64,000 bases of DNA. It comes from Diogma glabrata (taxonomy: Eukaryota > Arthropoda > Insecta > Diptera > Cylindrotomidae). Positions 51,301 through 62,393 of the stretch are shown here, one piece after another. The notes beneath the pieces are model-generated. The model made no database searches, was not told where the DNA came from, and saw nothing but the letters and a program-made list of their open reading frames with translations. Position numbers and translations under genes: made by a program. The DNA lies in the NCBI GenBank assembly GCA_963693315.1, contig OY856187.1, forward strand, positions 425,312,429-425,376,428, given 5' to 3'. The stretch's first letter is position 1, and every line of letters starts with the position of its first letter.

Positions 51301-51516
51301 TCGTATTGATGTTTCGTGTTAGTTTTGTAATTAATTTCTAAACAGAGATAAAAATACAATGTACTTTAACAAAGAGTTATGTTTGATATACATCGCTGCC
51401 CAAAACTAAAAACCATGTCCTCATAAACGTTTTTTGCCGAAAACTATATCAAAATCCTTAACCCAGACCGAAGCCTTGATATCTCAGAGCTGTGAGATTT
51501 CAGCCCCTCCATATTT
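48380..51516. mobile_element. Repeat family 1, copy C: 3.1-kb palindromic foldback
   Basis: The left half 48380-49857 is in forward orientation and the right half 49858-51516 in reverse orientation. Both outer ends share ATGGAGGGGCTGAAATCTCA, CAAGACTTCGGTCTGGGTTA (right end with one difference), and some 200 bp around TTAGTTTTGGGCAGCGATGT. The forward half contains six tandem units of up to 141 bp and stops at CATACCAATCC. The reverse half then begins about 25 bp inside the usual end module. This suggests a head-to-head joining of two copies. Confidence 0.82.
49080..49830 (+). repeat. Six tandem ~140-bp units in copy C
   Basis: The landmark GACAAACTTATAATGC (or close variants) lies at about 49138, 49254, 49391, 49531, 49672 and 49809, i.e. 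spacing 116-141 bp. This is twice the copy number of the other two family-1 elements. Confidence 0.85.
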
Positions 51517-54500
51517 TATAGCGATATTTAGGTCCTTTTTGACTTTACATAACAATATTTTTTAATAAAGCATGTATCAAAATAACTATGAAATAAAAAT
51601 CTGAAAGATCAAAGAACGTTTGCTATCTTTTAAAGAAAGTGTTAAAAGTAACCTAAATCGTATATGTATCATCAAGGTACTATTACTTTCCAGTTCCCAG
51701 CGAATTTATATTTTCTTCACATGACCTCAATTTACAAATTTGTGTTTGATGATTTTTAATTTTTGTTTCTAACAAATTACATATTAAGATCAGCTTAAGA
51801 TATTTATTTTCTCTCACATTAATTTTCTAAGAATTGTTTATAAAAATCTTTTTGGTTTGTGTAAATAAAGTTTACTAAAAATTACGCGTATTTAAATTTC
51901 ACATTAAAACGCGAATTACTCCATCTATAAACGAAATTGCTTCAATGCGAATTTAGAAGAGAAATTTTTTAAGGTGATATAAGATCCCCCCTTAACAGGA
52001 CATTTCTTTTGCATAATGCAACAAAACAAGTCCACGTGGTGGTGAATTTCATTCAATATATCGTAAGAAATTTTAATTATGTTTCACTTTTCATTTCTTT
52101 CTTATTATAAACCAACAAACATTTCCAATAATTCTATTTTTATGCACATTTTATGTTTAACAGAATAGCTAATCTAAAACAAAACCAATAGTTAACGATT
52201 TATTTACATTATTGCGATAATTAACATATGTCAGGTTTAATAAAACAATCAAAACCATTCAAATGAAAATATTTTAATAAAAAAATTATGTTTACAAATA
52301 ATTACACAAGCTATCAAAGATCATGACGTCTTGTCAAAGATGTTAGAAATTTGATGTTTTCATTTGTTTTCCTCCATAGAATTTTAAAACTACAGTTACT
52401 TAGTTAAGACTAGACTTAACACACACAGCTTCATGAATACATTAGAAAACAATTGAGTTGAGCCTTACAAGGATATGGAGGTGAGTTGGGTGTGTTCAAC
52501 CGATCACCAAAACTAATATTTAGCGTGACTCCACTTATGTCAAATCGGTTTTTTGTTTGTTTGTTTTTCTCTCTTTGTCTCAGAGAGAAATAGTTATGTC
52601 TTCCGATAGATGTGCGTAAATATTTGAATTGATTCAAAATTGTACAATTATTGCGTTTTGAGTTGAGTTTTTTTTTAAATCTATAAAAAAGAAATCCTAC
52701 CACGGAAAAATAGTTTTTCCCTCCCTGCAACTGTATAAAAAGAAATGAAAAAAATAACGGTTGGCTTTCATTATAAGTAAACATATAATTTTTGATATTG
52801 TTTCAATAAAAAATAAATTTGTCCAAAATGAAAAAAGTTTGACAGCAAGTTTTCATAATATACTTTGAAAATATTTACATTACAAATATTTACATTTACA
52901 ACATTTAAGTTATATGTTTGTTCGTGTCGTTAGAAAATATTGCTTGTCCTTTATAAAATACTTGAGTTAAATAATCACATGGAAATAACACAATAAATAT
53001 AAATTACTCTCGTATAATTATTTTCATACATTTTATAAAAATTAGCACAACTATGAAGAAAATATTTAACTTTTTTTTCGTTTGAAATTATTTAATTGTT
53101 TTTAATTTATAATTTACTAAAAAAGTTTGAGGTTGTAAATAAAAGCAAATGAAAATGGCGAAAAGAGAAATTGAATATGACATTACGAGATTAAATAGCG
53201 ATTACGATTTTTTATGTCTCTCTGCATACAATTTTAAAATTATGTTCTCTCTATATATTTATATAGACTCTAAGGGTGTGGTAGACAATTTTGAAACCAA
53301 TCCTAACAAACTGTTTCAGTTATTGTTTACAATTCTTATTACATATACACTTTTTATAAAGCCGCATTAAAACCATGCTATAACATTTTGGTCAAAACTG
53401 TTCATATATCTCGCATGAAGGGATCAGTTTTTGTTGATTTGTTAATTGGGTTTTAATTTTTGATTTACGGGTGTGATAAGCCCGCGTACTCCACTCTCCG
53501 CAGGAGTGAGATATCACTAACCAAGGTGAGATGTAAGGGATACATTATTCAGAATGTGTGTTTTCAGACATGGTCGTTAATTAATCATTTTGAATGTATG
53601 TATAGGAACAGAACGATCAACATGATATCTAGGAATATATAAAGCGTTTGAGCTAAGTTGTGGGATTAAATGCTAAACATGTTGATTCGATTACTAAAAA
53701 AAACATTTAATAACTACTATACATCACCAGTTTAAATATATCTACAACAATCCCTCTAATATTTTGATCGCACAAGCCCTATTATGGTTCTGGAGGCTCC
53801 GTGTGTAATCAAGGTGTAATGCGGATAGGATATTTTAAATCTGTTCCATATTATAAATAATATGCTATTGCCGAATTATGCTTTAATTGTCCTGATCTGA
53901 GCCCTATTAATTTGATCCGGCACAAATAAGGCTGCCCGATTTACGTCCTATTAGGGCAAACCATGTATTTGAACTCATTCGGACAGGAATAACTTATCCC
54001 ATATCTAATAGAAAAATGTCAAATCAGGTCCGGTATTAACATTTGACTACTAATAGAAATTAAATATGATTTCTCTGTTATGGTATGTCCTATTTGTCAT
54101 GATCCGTACCCTATTTGATCAGATTTCATTTGGTTTAAATTGGTCAAAATGCACATCGCGTTCATCGGCTTATAGACTGATTTCCGGTTGCTTGAACATT
54201 TAAATCTTCAATAACCTGCTTAAGAGGGATAATCACTGAAAAATTGACTGAGTTACAGTAATTTTATTGAATGAATCCAGGTTTACAATTCAGTCACCCT
54301 CTTTCTATCAAGGCTATGATAACGTTGTTACTTTTTAGTATTTTTCAATAAACATTTATGAAAACTAAATTGAATACATACTAAATAAAACAAAAAAATC
54401 GTGATCCCCATATTCCTTAATTATAGCGGTCAAAAAAATGTCTGGAAATCACTTATTTTTCTGCCATCACAGTGGGTTTCGCTTTTAACGAGTTTTGCAT

Positions 54501-55239
54501 CGATAACTAAGCGATTATCAACCGATTTTCAACTTTTTTTAAAAATTTATTTGTTTTTGCAATAGCTAAGGTTAAGAGTAGCCGATTTTCAGAATTTTGA
54601 TTTTTACTATTTTTTAAGACTGCTTGAATACAAAAAATAAAGGCAAAAAAATTCAATCGGTCGCCATTTTGTGAAAATCAAAATTAAAAAAAACGGTAAC
54701 GTACAACGATAACTACATTCATACAAATTAGGATGAACTTTTATTTTTGTATTTTTGATATCCCGTTTTTGAGAGTGAAGGGAAAATTTTTGTTTATGGG
54801 TAGTTCTACAAACATAGGAATTTTGGACGGCTCTGCTTATTTCGTATATTAATATAAAAAAAAAAAAATTTTTGAAATAAAATTTGTAAGCCTTAACTAT
54901 GTTAGCTGGTCAACCAAAATAAACCTGTTTCGAAATATATTTCTTAGAAAAAAAATTATTTGATTTAAAAGAATGTTTATTTCGTATTTTGAGATAATAT
55001 TGAGATAATTTTGAGTTAATTTAGGAGTAAGAAGGATATTTTTTAAGTTTAACCCTTGCATTTTTTTTTTGACTGGCCACATTCAGAAAAGTTGAAAGAA
55101 CGTCATCAACTTTAACTAAAACTACTTGCCAGAACTTATACGCAAAAAACATGTCGTGCCGTAATTGGCTCCGTTTTCTTTCTTCATTATAACATATAAT
55201 ATTTAATGAATTTAAAATTCAACTTAAGTAAAAAAAAAG
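51517..55239. other. Gene-free stretch
   Basis: AT-rich; no exon matched by eye. Frames such as 52431-52784 (-) and 53149-53370 (+) lack recognisable domains. Between 53760 and 54130 short motifs such as CCTATT and GATCCG/GGTCCG recur, suggesting a degenerate repeat. The serine-rich gene at 30-32.6 kb could have further exons here, but I could not identify any. Confidence 0.35.
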
Positions 55240-58200
55240 TCAGACAAGTGCGAATAAAATTCGCTCGTCAAGGGTTCCGTGAATGTAAAAGAACACAATA
55301 TCAAAAATTATTGACAAAAAGTTGTGTTGTAATGTCCTTATATTTTCAGACCATAGACACATAACAAAATAAATGTTAAATTGTAAATGTCAATAGTAAA
55401 TTACAATCAAATCTACATTGATCAAAAATGGCAAAAAAAATGTTAATTCAGGTTAAATATTATCCATAGATGTTTTTGGTAACTTAAAAAAGATTCAATT
55501 ACACCAGCTTGTAAATGGATTAAATTTGATTATTTTTTCGGTCAATCGGGTGTTGAAATTTAGGGGTGTGGAAAGGCTACATACTAAAAATATTTTTTTT
55601 TAATAACACAGAAACTCTGCATTGCAAAATTCTAAAAAAATTGTAACATTTCTTAAATTAAGTGCTCTTTCATATGACACCCCACTCATTTGGGTCAAAA
55701 ATGGTTTTTTTCCCTCCCCACACCCATCCCATAAACACACAGAAATATAATTATTTGAGTCTTCGATATGATTTTCATTCAAAATTTACCAATATTCCTG
55801 TCTCTGTAAATATTTTCAAATTTTATAGTCAGTCATCGTCGAAAGGTAGGCGGCGGCACGATCTGAATTTAGCCCTTTCTTATCCATAACTCAAAAACTG
55901 TGCTGTAGTTTTCATACAAAACTTACCAAATTTCCTAACTCTGTGAAATTTTCCAATTTTTTCTGTCATTTAGTGTCGAAACGTATGGAGGGGGACGGTC
56001 TGAATTTTGCACTTTTTCAACAGTAACTCAAAAACTGGGCAACGCAAAATTCTAAAAAAAACTGCAACGAATTCTAAATTAGATGTTCTTTCAAATGACA
56101 CCCCACTCGCTTGGGTCAAAAAAAGTTTTTTTTTACCCCCTCTACCCCGGTCTTCTAAACACACAGAAACATAATTATTGGAGACTTCGCTATAGTTTTT
56201 GTACAAAATTTGCCAAATTACCTAACTCTGTGAATTTTTACAAATTTTTCTGTCTACCAGTGTCGAAACGTATGGGGGGGGAACGGTGTGAATTTGCATT
56301 TTTTTCACAATAACTCAAAAACTGGGTACCAAAAAATTCTAAAAAAAATTGCAACGAATTTTAAATTAGATGTTCTTTCAAATGACACCCCACTCGCTTG
56401 GGTCAAAAAAAGTTTTTTTTTACCCCCTCTACCCCGGTCCTTTAAACACACAGAAATATAATTATTGGAGACTTCGCTATAGTTTTCATACAAAATTTAG
56501 CAAATTTCCTAACTCTGTGAATTTTTCCAAATTTTTCTGTCAATCAGTGTCGAAACGTATGGGGGGGAACAGTCTGAATTTTGCACTTTTTTGACAATAT
56601 CTCAAAAACTGGGCATCGCAAAATTTTAAAAAAAACTGCAACGAATTTCAAATTAGGTGCTCTTTTAAATGACACCCCACTCGCTTGGGTAAAAAAAAGT
56701 TTTTTTTTACCCCCTCTACCCCGGTCCTCTAAACACACAGAAATATAATTATTGGAGACTTCGCTATAGTTTTCTTACAAAATTTAGCAAATTTCCTAAC
56801 TCTGTGAATTTTTACAAATTTTTCTGTCAATCAGTGTCGAAACGCATGGGGGGGAACGGTCTGGACTTTGCACTTTTTCGACAATATCTCAAAAACTGGC
56901 CACCGCAAAATTCTAAAAAAAATTGCAGCGAATTTCAAATTAGGTGCTCTATCAAATGACACCCCACTCGCTTGGGTCAAAAAAAGTTTTTTTTTACCCC
57001 CTCTACCCCGGTCCCCTAAACACACAGAAATATAATTATTGGAGACTTCGCTATAGTTTTCTTACAAAATTTAGCCAATTTCCTAACTCTGTGATTTTTT
57101 ACAAATTTTTCTGTCAATCAGTGTCGAAACGTAGGGGGGGGGGAACGGTCTGGACTTTGCACTTTTTCGACAATATCTCAAAAACTGGGCACCGCAAAAT
57201 TCTAAAAAAAACTGCAACGAATTCCAAATTAAGTGTTCTTTCAAATGACACCCCACTCGCTTGGGTAAAAAAAAGTTTTTTTTTACCCCCTCTACCCTGG
57301 TCCTCTAAACACACAGAAATATAATTATTGGAGACTTCGCTATAGTTTTCTTACAAAATTTAGCAAATTTCCTAACTCTGTGAATTTTTACAAATTTTTC
57401 TGTCAATCAGTGTCGAAACGCATGGGGGGGGGGGAACGGTCTGGACTTTGCACTTTTTCGACAATAACTCAAAAACTGGCCACCAAAAAATTCTAAAAAA
57501 AATTGCAACGAATTTCAAATTAGATGCTCTATCAAATGACACCCCACTCGCTTGGGTCAAAAAAAGTTTTTTTTTACCCCCTCTACCCCGGTCCCCTAAA
57601 CACACAGAAATATAATTATTGGAGACTTCGCTATAGTTTTCTTACAAAATTTAGCCAATTTCCTAACTCTGTGAATTTTTCCAAATTTTTCTGTCAATCA
57701 GTGTCGAAACGTAGGGGGGGGGAACGGTCTAAATTCGCACTTTTTTTACTATAACTCAAAACCTGGGCATCGCAAAATTCTAAAAAAAATTGCTTTGTTT
57801 TTTAAATTAAGTGCCCTTTCAAATGACACCCCACTTGACCACATTTTAAATAGTGTTTTTACCCTTCCTCATTTCCACCCCCTTAATAAATCTAAGTATG
57901 GAAATATGACACTTTTTTATATTGTTTATTAAAAACGTACTAATTTTTCTATCATTCCAAGTACATTTAAAAATTTTCGATCAGATAGGTTCGGAGCTAA
58001 TCGAGGCAAGAAATCGCGAAAAAAACGTCATTATTCAAAATTATACAAAAAAGGGTGAGGTGTAAAATTCCAAAATAAATTTTTATGGAATACTGAAATA
58101 AAGCCCTTTCATATGATACCCTACTTGAATCTATAAAAAAATGTATTTTCTCAAAGGTCTCACATCTCAGCCCTGTAAACCAGACGAAAACCACTTTAGT

Positions 58201-58356
58201 TTTATTTGTATCCGTCATTTCATGTGGACAGGTTAGTTTTATACGCATGCCAAATTTCAAGTCCATAGCATTTATAGTTTACGAGATAATCGATATAATG
58301 TGAAAAACACGTTTTACTCTCACCAATAGTGTTCCGTATAAAAAACGGAACCCTAA
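55240..58356 (+). mobile_element. Helitron-like element carrying a satellite array (tentative)
   Basis: The 3' end shows a short hairpin GTTCCGT...ACGGAAC directly followed by CCTAA and then T, the form expected for a Helitron 3' end (hairpin then CTRR, insertion before T). The 5' side begins TCAGACAAGTGCG and carries AAGGGTTCCGTG, complementary to the 3' hairpin arm. The centre is a tandem array of ~287-bp units. Helitron-related non-autonomous elements with internal tandem repeats are known in insects. No Rep/helicase is present. The 5' boundary and class are inference. Confidence 0.4.
55610..57870 (+). repeat. Tandem array of ~287-bp monomers (about 8)
   Basis: The landmark GACACCCCACT lies at 55676, 56097, 56384, 56671, 56958, 57247, 57538 and 57825. 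Central spacings are 287, 287, 287, 289, 291 and 287; the first is 420 because of a partial internal duplication. Each unit has a T-run then ACCCCCTCTACCCCGGTCC, AACACACAGAAATATAATTA, a GTGTCGAAACG motif followed by a run of 6-10 G, and CAAAAACTGGGCA. Outer units are the most diverged. The repeated frames across the units are not genes. Confidence 0.95.
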
Positions 58357-58384
58357 TAATTAAGTGATGAAGAAGTTTCAACTT

Positions 58385-58485
58385 TGAAATTGTCATCGCC
58401 TCAACGGCGTAATCGATAGCGTGTCTGCCCAAGGATTCGAGCCGGGCACTGACGAGGGTAGGTTCGAATCCCATCCGAAACACGA
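58385..58485 (+). mobile_element. tRNA-like SINE head remnant
   Basis: Contains a perfect polymerase III B-box GGTTCGAATCC (58452-58462) and an A-box-like GGCGTAATCGATAGCG about 45-60 nt upstream, but no pairing acceptor stem. It is therefore tRNA-derived rather than a tRNA gene. It lies just right of the Helitron-like 3' end. The tail and exact ends are not defined. Confidence 0.5.
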
Positions 58486-61177
58486 AAAATGAAGTGAATT
58501 GAATTTTTTTTCTGAGAAACTTCAAACCATATCTTTGAATTGAAAAAATTCCAATTACTTCTTTACTAACTTGAGTTTAATTGATCTCAAAAATCCAAAA
58601 TATAATATTTATATTTTTTATGGATTTTTTATTCAAACCATAGCAGTAAATGCCCTATATGAGAAGATCAGGCTGCATGATACGGCAACTATCAGTAGTA
58701 GGGAAAGTCGGCTCTGAGACCAAACTAACATAGTACTAGTCAACCAAAACCAAAACCATATACATAATACATACCATGTTTTTCCTCTAAATACATATAA
58801 TAATCCTAATTCTAAAAGAAAATGATAAAATTTATTCAGTTTGTAAAAAATCTATTTACTTAACCAAAACCTTAAATACGAATTAGTAAGAAAACAACAA
58901 TATCACATTTGATTTGAAATTATGGCTTGGCCAATGGCCAACTCAAATTTTCTTTTTAATAAATAACAGCATTTGATTTTGTTTTTTAATGCCAATAAAT
59001 GTAATTTAAATAATTATTAAACAAGCTTTGTTTATTAACGACTTATTATTCTTTTGTTGATCATACTTAGAACTTCGAGCAATTAATATATCATTCTCAA
59101 ATTAAAGAATAACAATAGTGTGCAGAATAACAAAAATTCTGTAAATAATCCAAACATGTAATCATTTTGAAAATTATGTTACAGTTATATGTTCATTGTT
59201 CAACAAAATAGTATGGCTAGCGCAGACTGCAGAGAAAAGCTTAAAAATGTAACATTAGATATTTTTATTTCAAGAAAAGTTTAAGGGTTGTTGTTGCCAT
59301 TTATTTTTCATCAGCAATAATTTATGTAACTTTTAGTGATAAAACTAAAAAATCTGAGTTAAAATAAGCAAAATGTAGAATTTAAAAGTTTACCCTTGTT
59401 ATCCTAGGCCACACTGCAATAAATAAACTAATAATATTTCAAATTAAAGTTTTCGGAAATGAAAATTTATAAGCTTTGTTCATTAGTCAGATAATTCATT
59501 ATTGACATATTTAATTTTAGACCAAACGATTAAATTAAAATTGTAAAAAAATATGGGCGACGCTGATGCATATGCTTCACCACAGCTCTGAAAACAAAGC
59601 GTTCTGTATATATAGCGAGCTTATTTCCATCAAATACGTCAATTAATGGCTAACCATAGGAACCATAGTTCTAAATATAAAAACATTAAAGGAAGCTGTA
59701 GTATCCCAACAGACACAAATTCAAAGTAAAAAAAAATGTTACCGGATGTATACTAAGTTTAATCAAAATCAGGAACTGAAGTTATTGAAGTTTCAAATAA
59801 ACCGGTCCTCAGGCGGTCCCCACCACTTATCCTAAGATCGTCCAAAAACTAATCAGTTTTTTATAATTCAAACTTCCATCTTTTGTCAAGGTGTCATCAA
59901 AATTGATTAATGAACGAAGTCTGTATGCTCCCAAAAAACATAGTGAAAAAAATCACCTGTATGTCAATCAGGCTTTTCCTACCAAGGACTAAGACTAAGC
60001 AGGCTGATTAAGTCCTGGCCATGAAAGTAATGCCTCAAACTATCCAAGCCCAATTATGCACCCCTACTACAACCGGATCTGTTTAAATAGTACATTTGGG
60101 ATAAAAAGAAAACATCAATAAAAAAAAATCAGTTCCATAATTGGCGAACCAGGTATAATTCCTCATATAAATACCTTACACTGGATATGAAATACCCGGT
60201 TCATAATATAGAGCCTTGATAAAGTGCTAAGTGCAAAGTCTGGATGTGGTGAAAAGGATGTGCAGTTTGTGATCCATATTTGCAGTATTTCCATCTTGTG
60301 ATCTAGTTGATCAGCGTGGCCTGAACGTGGCATGCAAATTTGAGCTAAAAAATAACTGTTTAAATTTTTTTACAAAAACAGACTGTGGCAAAAAATTACG
60401 CTAAAAATACTAAAATTACCGTATTTACAAATAACTTACTTAAATGTAAACAAAATGTGAAATCAAGCAAACTAAATTCACAAGTTTATCATAAATATTT
60501 CAAGTTAACACGTTCAAACTATTCGATTCTATTTCTAAATATGTAAATGATATTTATATCAATATTTTTATAAATAGTTTTACTATACCATTTGCATTTT
60601 CATCAATTTTCTTGCCAAAAAATATATTTTTATATTGTTCTTCTATTTCATATTAAATAACATAAATGAATTTTATTATCATAATGTGGACGCAAGTAGG
60701 GATCAGCTTTTTAATTTTTTTTTTTTTTTAATTTTAAATCCTACACAACACATGTTATTTAAAAATAGAATTGTTTTGAATGTGCATAATGTTTTAGCTT
60801 CCCGAGAAGAAATTAGTTATAGGGAAAATCTGAATATAGTCAGGCCTCAGGGCGTGATCAGGTCCTGGTCAGTTAAAATAAAATAAAATAAACAAAACTC
60901 TCCAGTAAGGGCCTGATCCGATTACCAATAATTTATGTAATATGAATTTTGTTTAAGTTATTGTTCATACTGTTAATTTGTTGCTGTTTGTTTTAAGAGA
61001 TCGTAATAAGATAAAAAAAACTAACAATAAATACTTAAAAAAATCCAATAATGCAGCTAGTGCAACACTTCCCACCCAGTTAACCAAATTACCCTCAAAC
61101 TGACTAATTAAGCAATTAACATAGAAACACAACTTAACAAAAATGGATTATGGCGCTATTAGCCATCCGTCGAAATT
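58486..61177. other. Gene-free AT-rich stretch
   Basis: No exon or intact transposon seen. Short GC-richer motifs such as CAGGCT, CAGGTCC and GGCCTGATC recur between 59950 and 60920 and may be remnants of a repeat. Confidence 0.35.
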
Positions 61178-62025
61178 TCAATATGTATATGGCACATTCC
61201 ACGTGGAAGGGAACAAACAAAAATTGTTTTTTCTCGAAACTTTGGGGAATGGGGATGCCTGAAAACAATTTTCAAATTTTTTTAGATTTTTTGGCCAACC
61301 CCCTTGCCATATGTGACGTTTACGTGTATGACACGTTTTTTAAAATTTTTTTTTTAAATATAGTTTTAAATATCCACTTTCAAAAAATTCTTATCACGTG
61401 ATGGTAGGTAGTATCGATGTGAGCGGTAGAGAGCGCTAAAGGTTAAAAAGCACTTCCAAAATCAGCTATCACGTTATATCTGATGCTGTAAAACGAAAAT
61501 TAATTATCAAAGAATGTATTATAAGATAATCATGATCACTCAATCTAAATCCGGTATCAAATGATTGAAATTCGAAATAGCGGCTGCAAATATTTTTTAA
61601 ATTGATGAGTTTTGCAAATCGAAAAATATATTTGTATTTTACGTAAAATTCTAAGTCAAAATTATTTAGTGTAAAATTTTTCTACATGGTGCTATTGTCA
61701 AGAAAAAAAATCATAAAATTCTAGAACTACGTAAAAACTGTGGTTTTTTAGCTTGCGGAACCTTTAGTGCTCACATTGATACTACTTCCATCATGCGATA
61801 AGAATTATTTGAAATTGCTTACTTTAAACTAAATTTAAAAAAAACTAAATTTATACGCATTAAATTGGCTACAAAATGAAGACGTTTGTCGTCCTAAAAA
61901 AAATTTCAAATTTGTGACAGTCACCGATCGCAAGAGGGTTGGCCAAAAAATCTTAAAAAATTGCAAAATTGTAAAAATATTTTGGTTTGTTCCCGTTCAC
62001 GTGAAATGCCCTATATGTAAATATA
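61178..62025. repeat. Foldback element, ~850 bp, long imperfect inverted arms
   Basis: Outer: ATTCCACGTGGAAGGGAACA pairs with GTTCCCGTTCACGTGAAAT. Middle: TTTTTTGGCCAACCCCCTTG pairs with CAAGAGGGTTGGCCAAAAAA. Inner: TATCACGTGATGGTAGGTAG and ATCGATGTGAGC pair with CACATTGATACTACTTCCAT and CATGCGATA. The arms are each about 250-270 bp and leave a central AT-rich loop (61450-61740). The frames across the arms are not genes. Confidence 0.8.
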
Positions 62026-62393
62026 TGATAAATAAATATGAGAACATTAAGAATGTGACGTTCGGCCTTGGATGGTTAGAGAAATTTTTCACTCATAAAT
62101 TCTTTAATTACATAACGCAAATTGATTTCATCTATTTTCAGTTACCGGAAACTTTGAAAATTTTCCAACAATTATTTATTTTTTTAGTATTCAAAATTTA
62201 CAAAATGAATAATAAAATGTTTTTCCCTTTTAAAAATTTGTTTATAAATTCATAAATTATTATTTTAGTGTAATTATTTTTTTACGTTTTATGTAAATAG
62301 AATTATTTTTAGTGATTGTTTGTAATCTGAAATAATTGAGATTACTTTGTAATAAAGAATATCAAAATTTTAAACATGGTCCTTAGTGAAATA
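62026..62393. other. AT-rich spacer
   Basis: No gene seen. Confidence 0.4.

Noticed and set aside
52431..52784. 117-codon minus-strand frame
   Set aside because: No domain, no splice support; nothing distinguishes it from chance.
55970..57754. Multiple similar 60-126 codon frames on both strands
   Set aside because: They recur once per ~287-bp satellite monomer and change with the G-run length, so they are repeat artefacts.
58385..58485. Functional tRNA gene
   Set aside because: A and B boxes are present, but no acceptor stem pairs and the anticodon arm is not convincing.
61150..62255. Frames of 83 and 113 codons
   Set aside because: They lie in the arms of a foldback element and in AT-rich flanks; no recognised domain.
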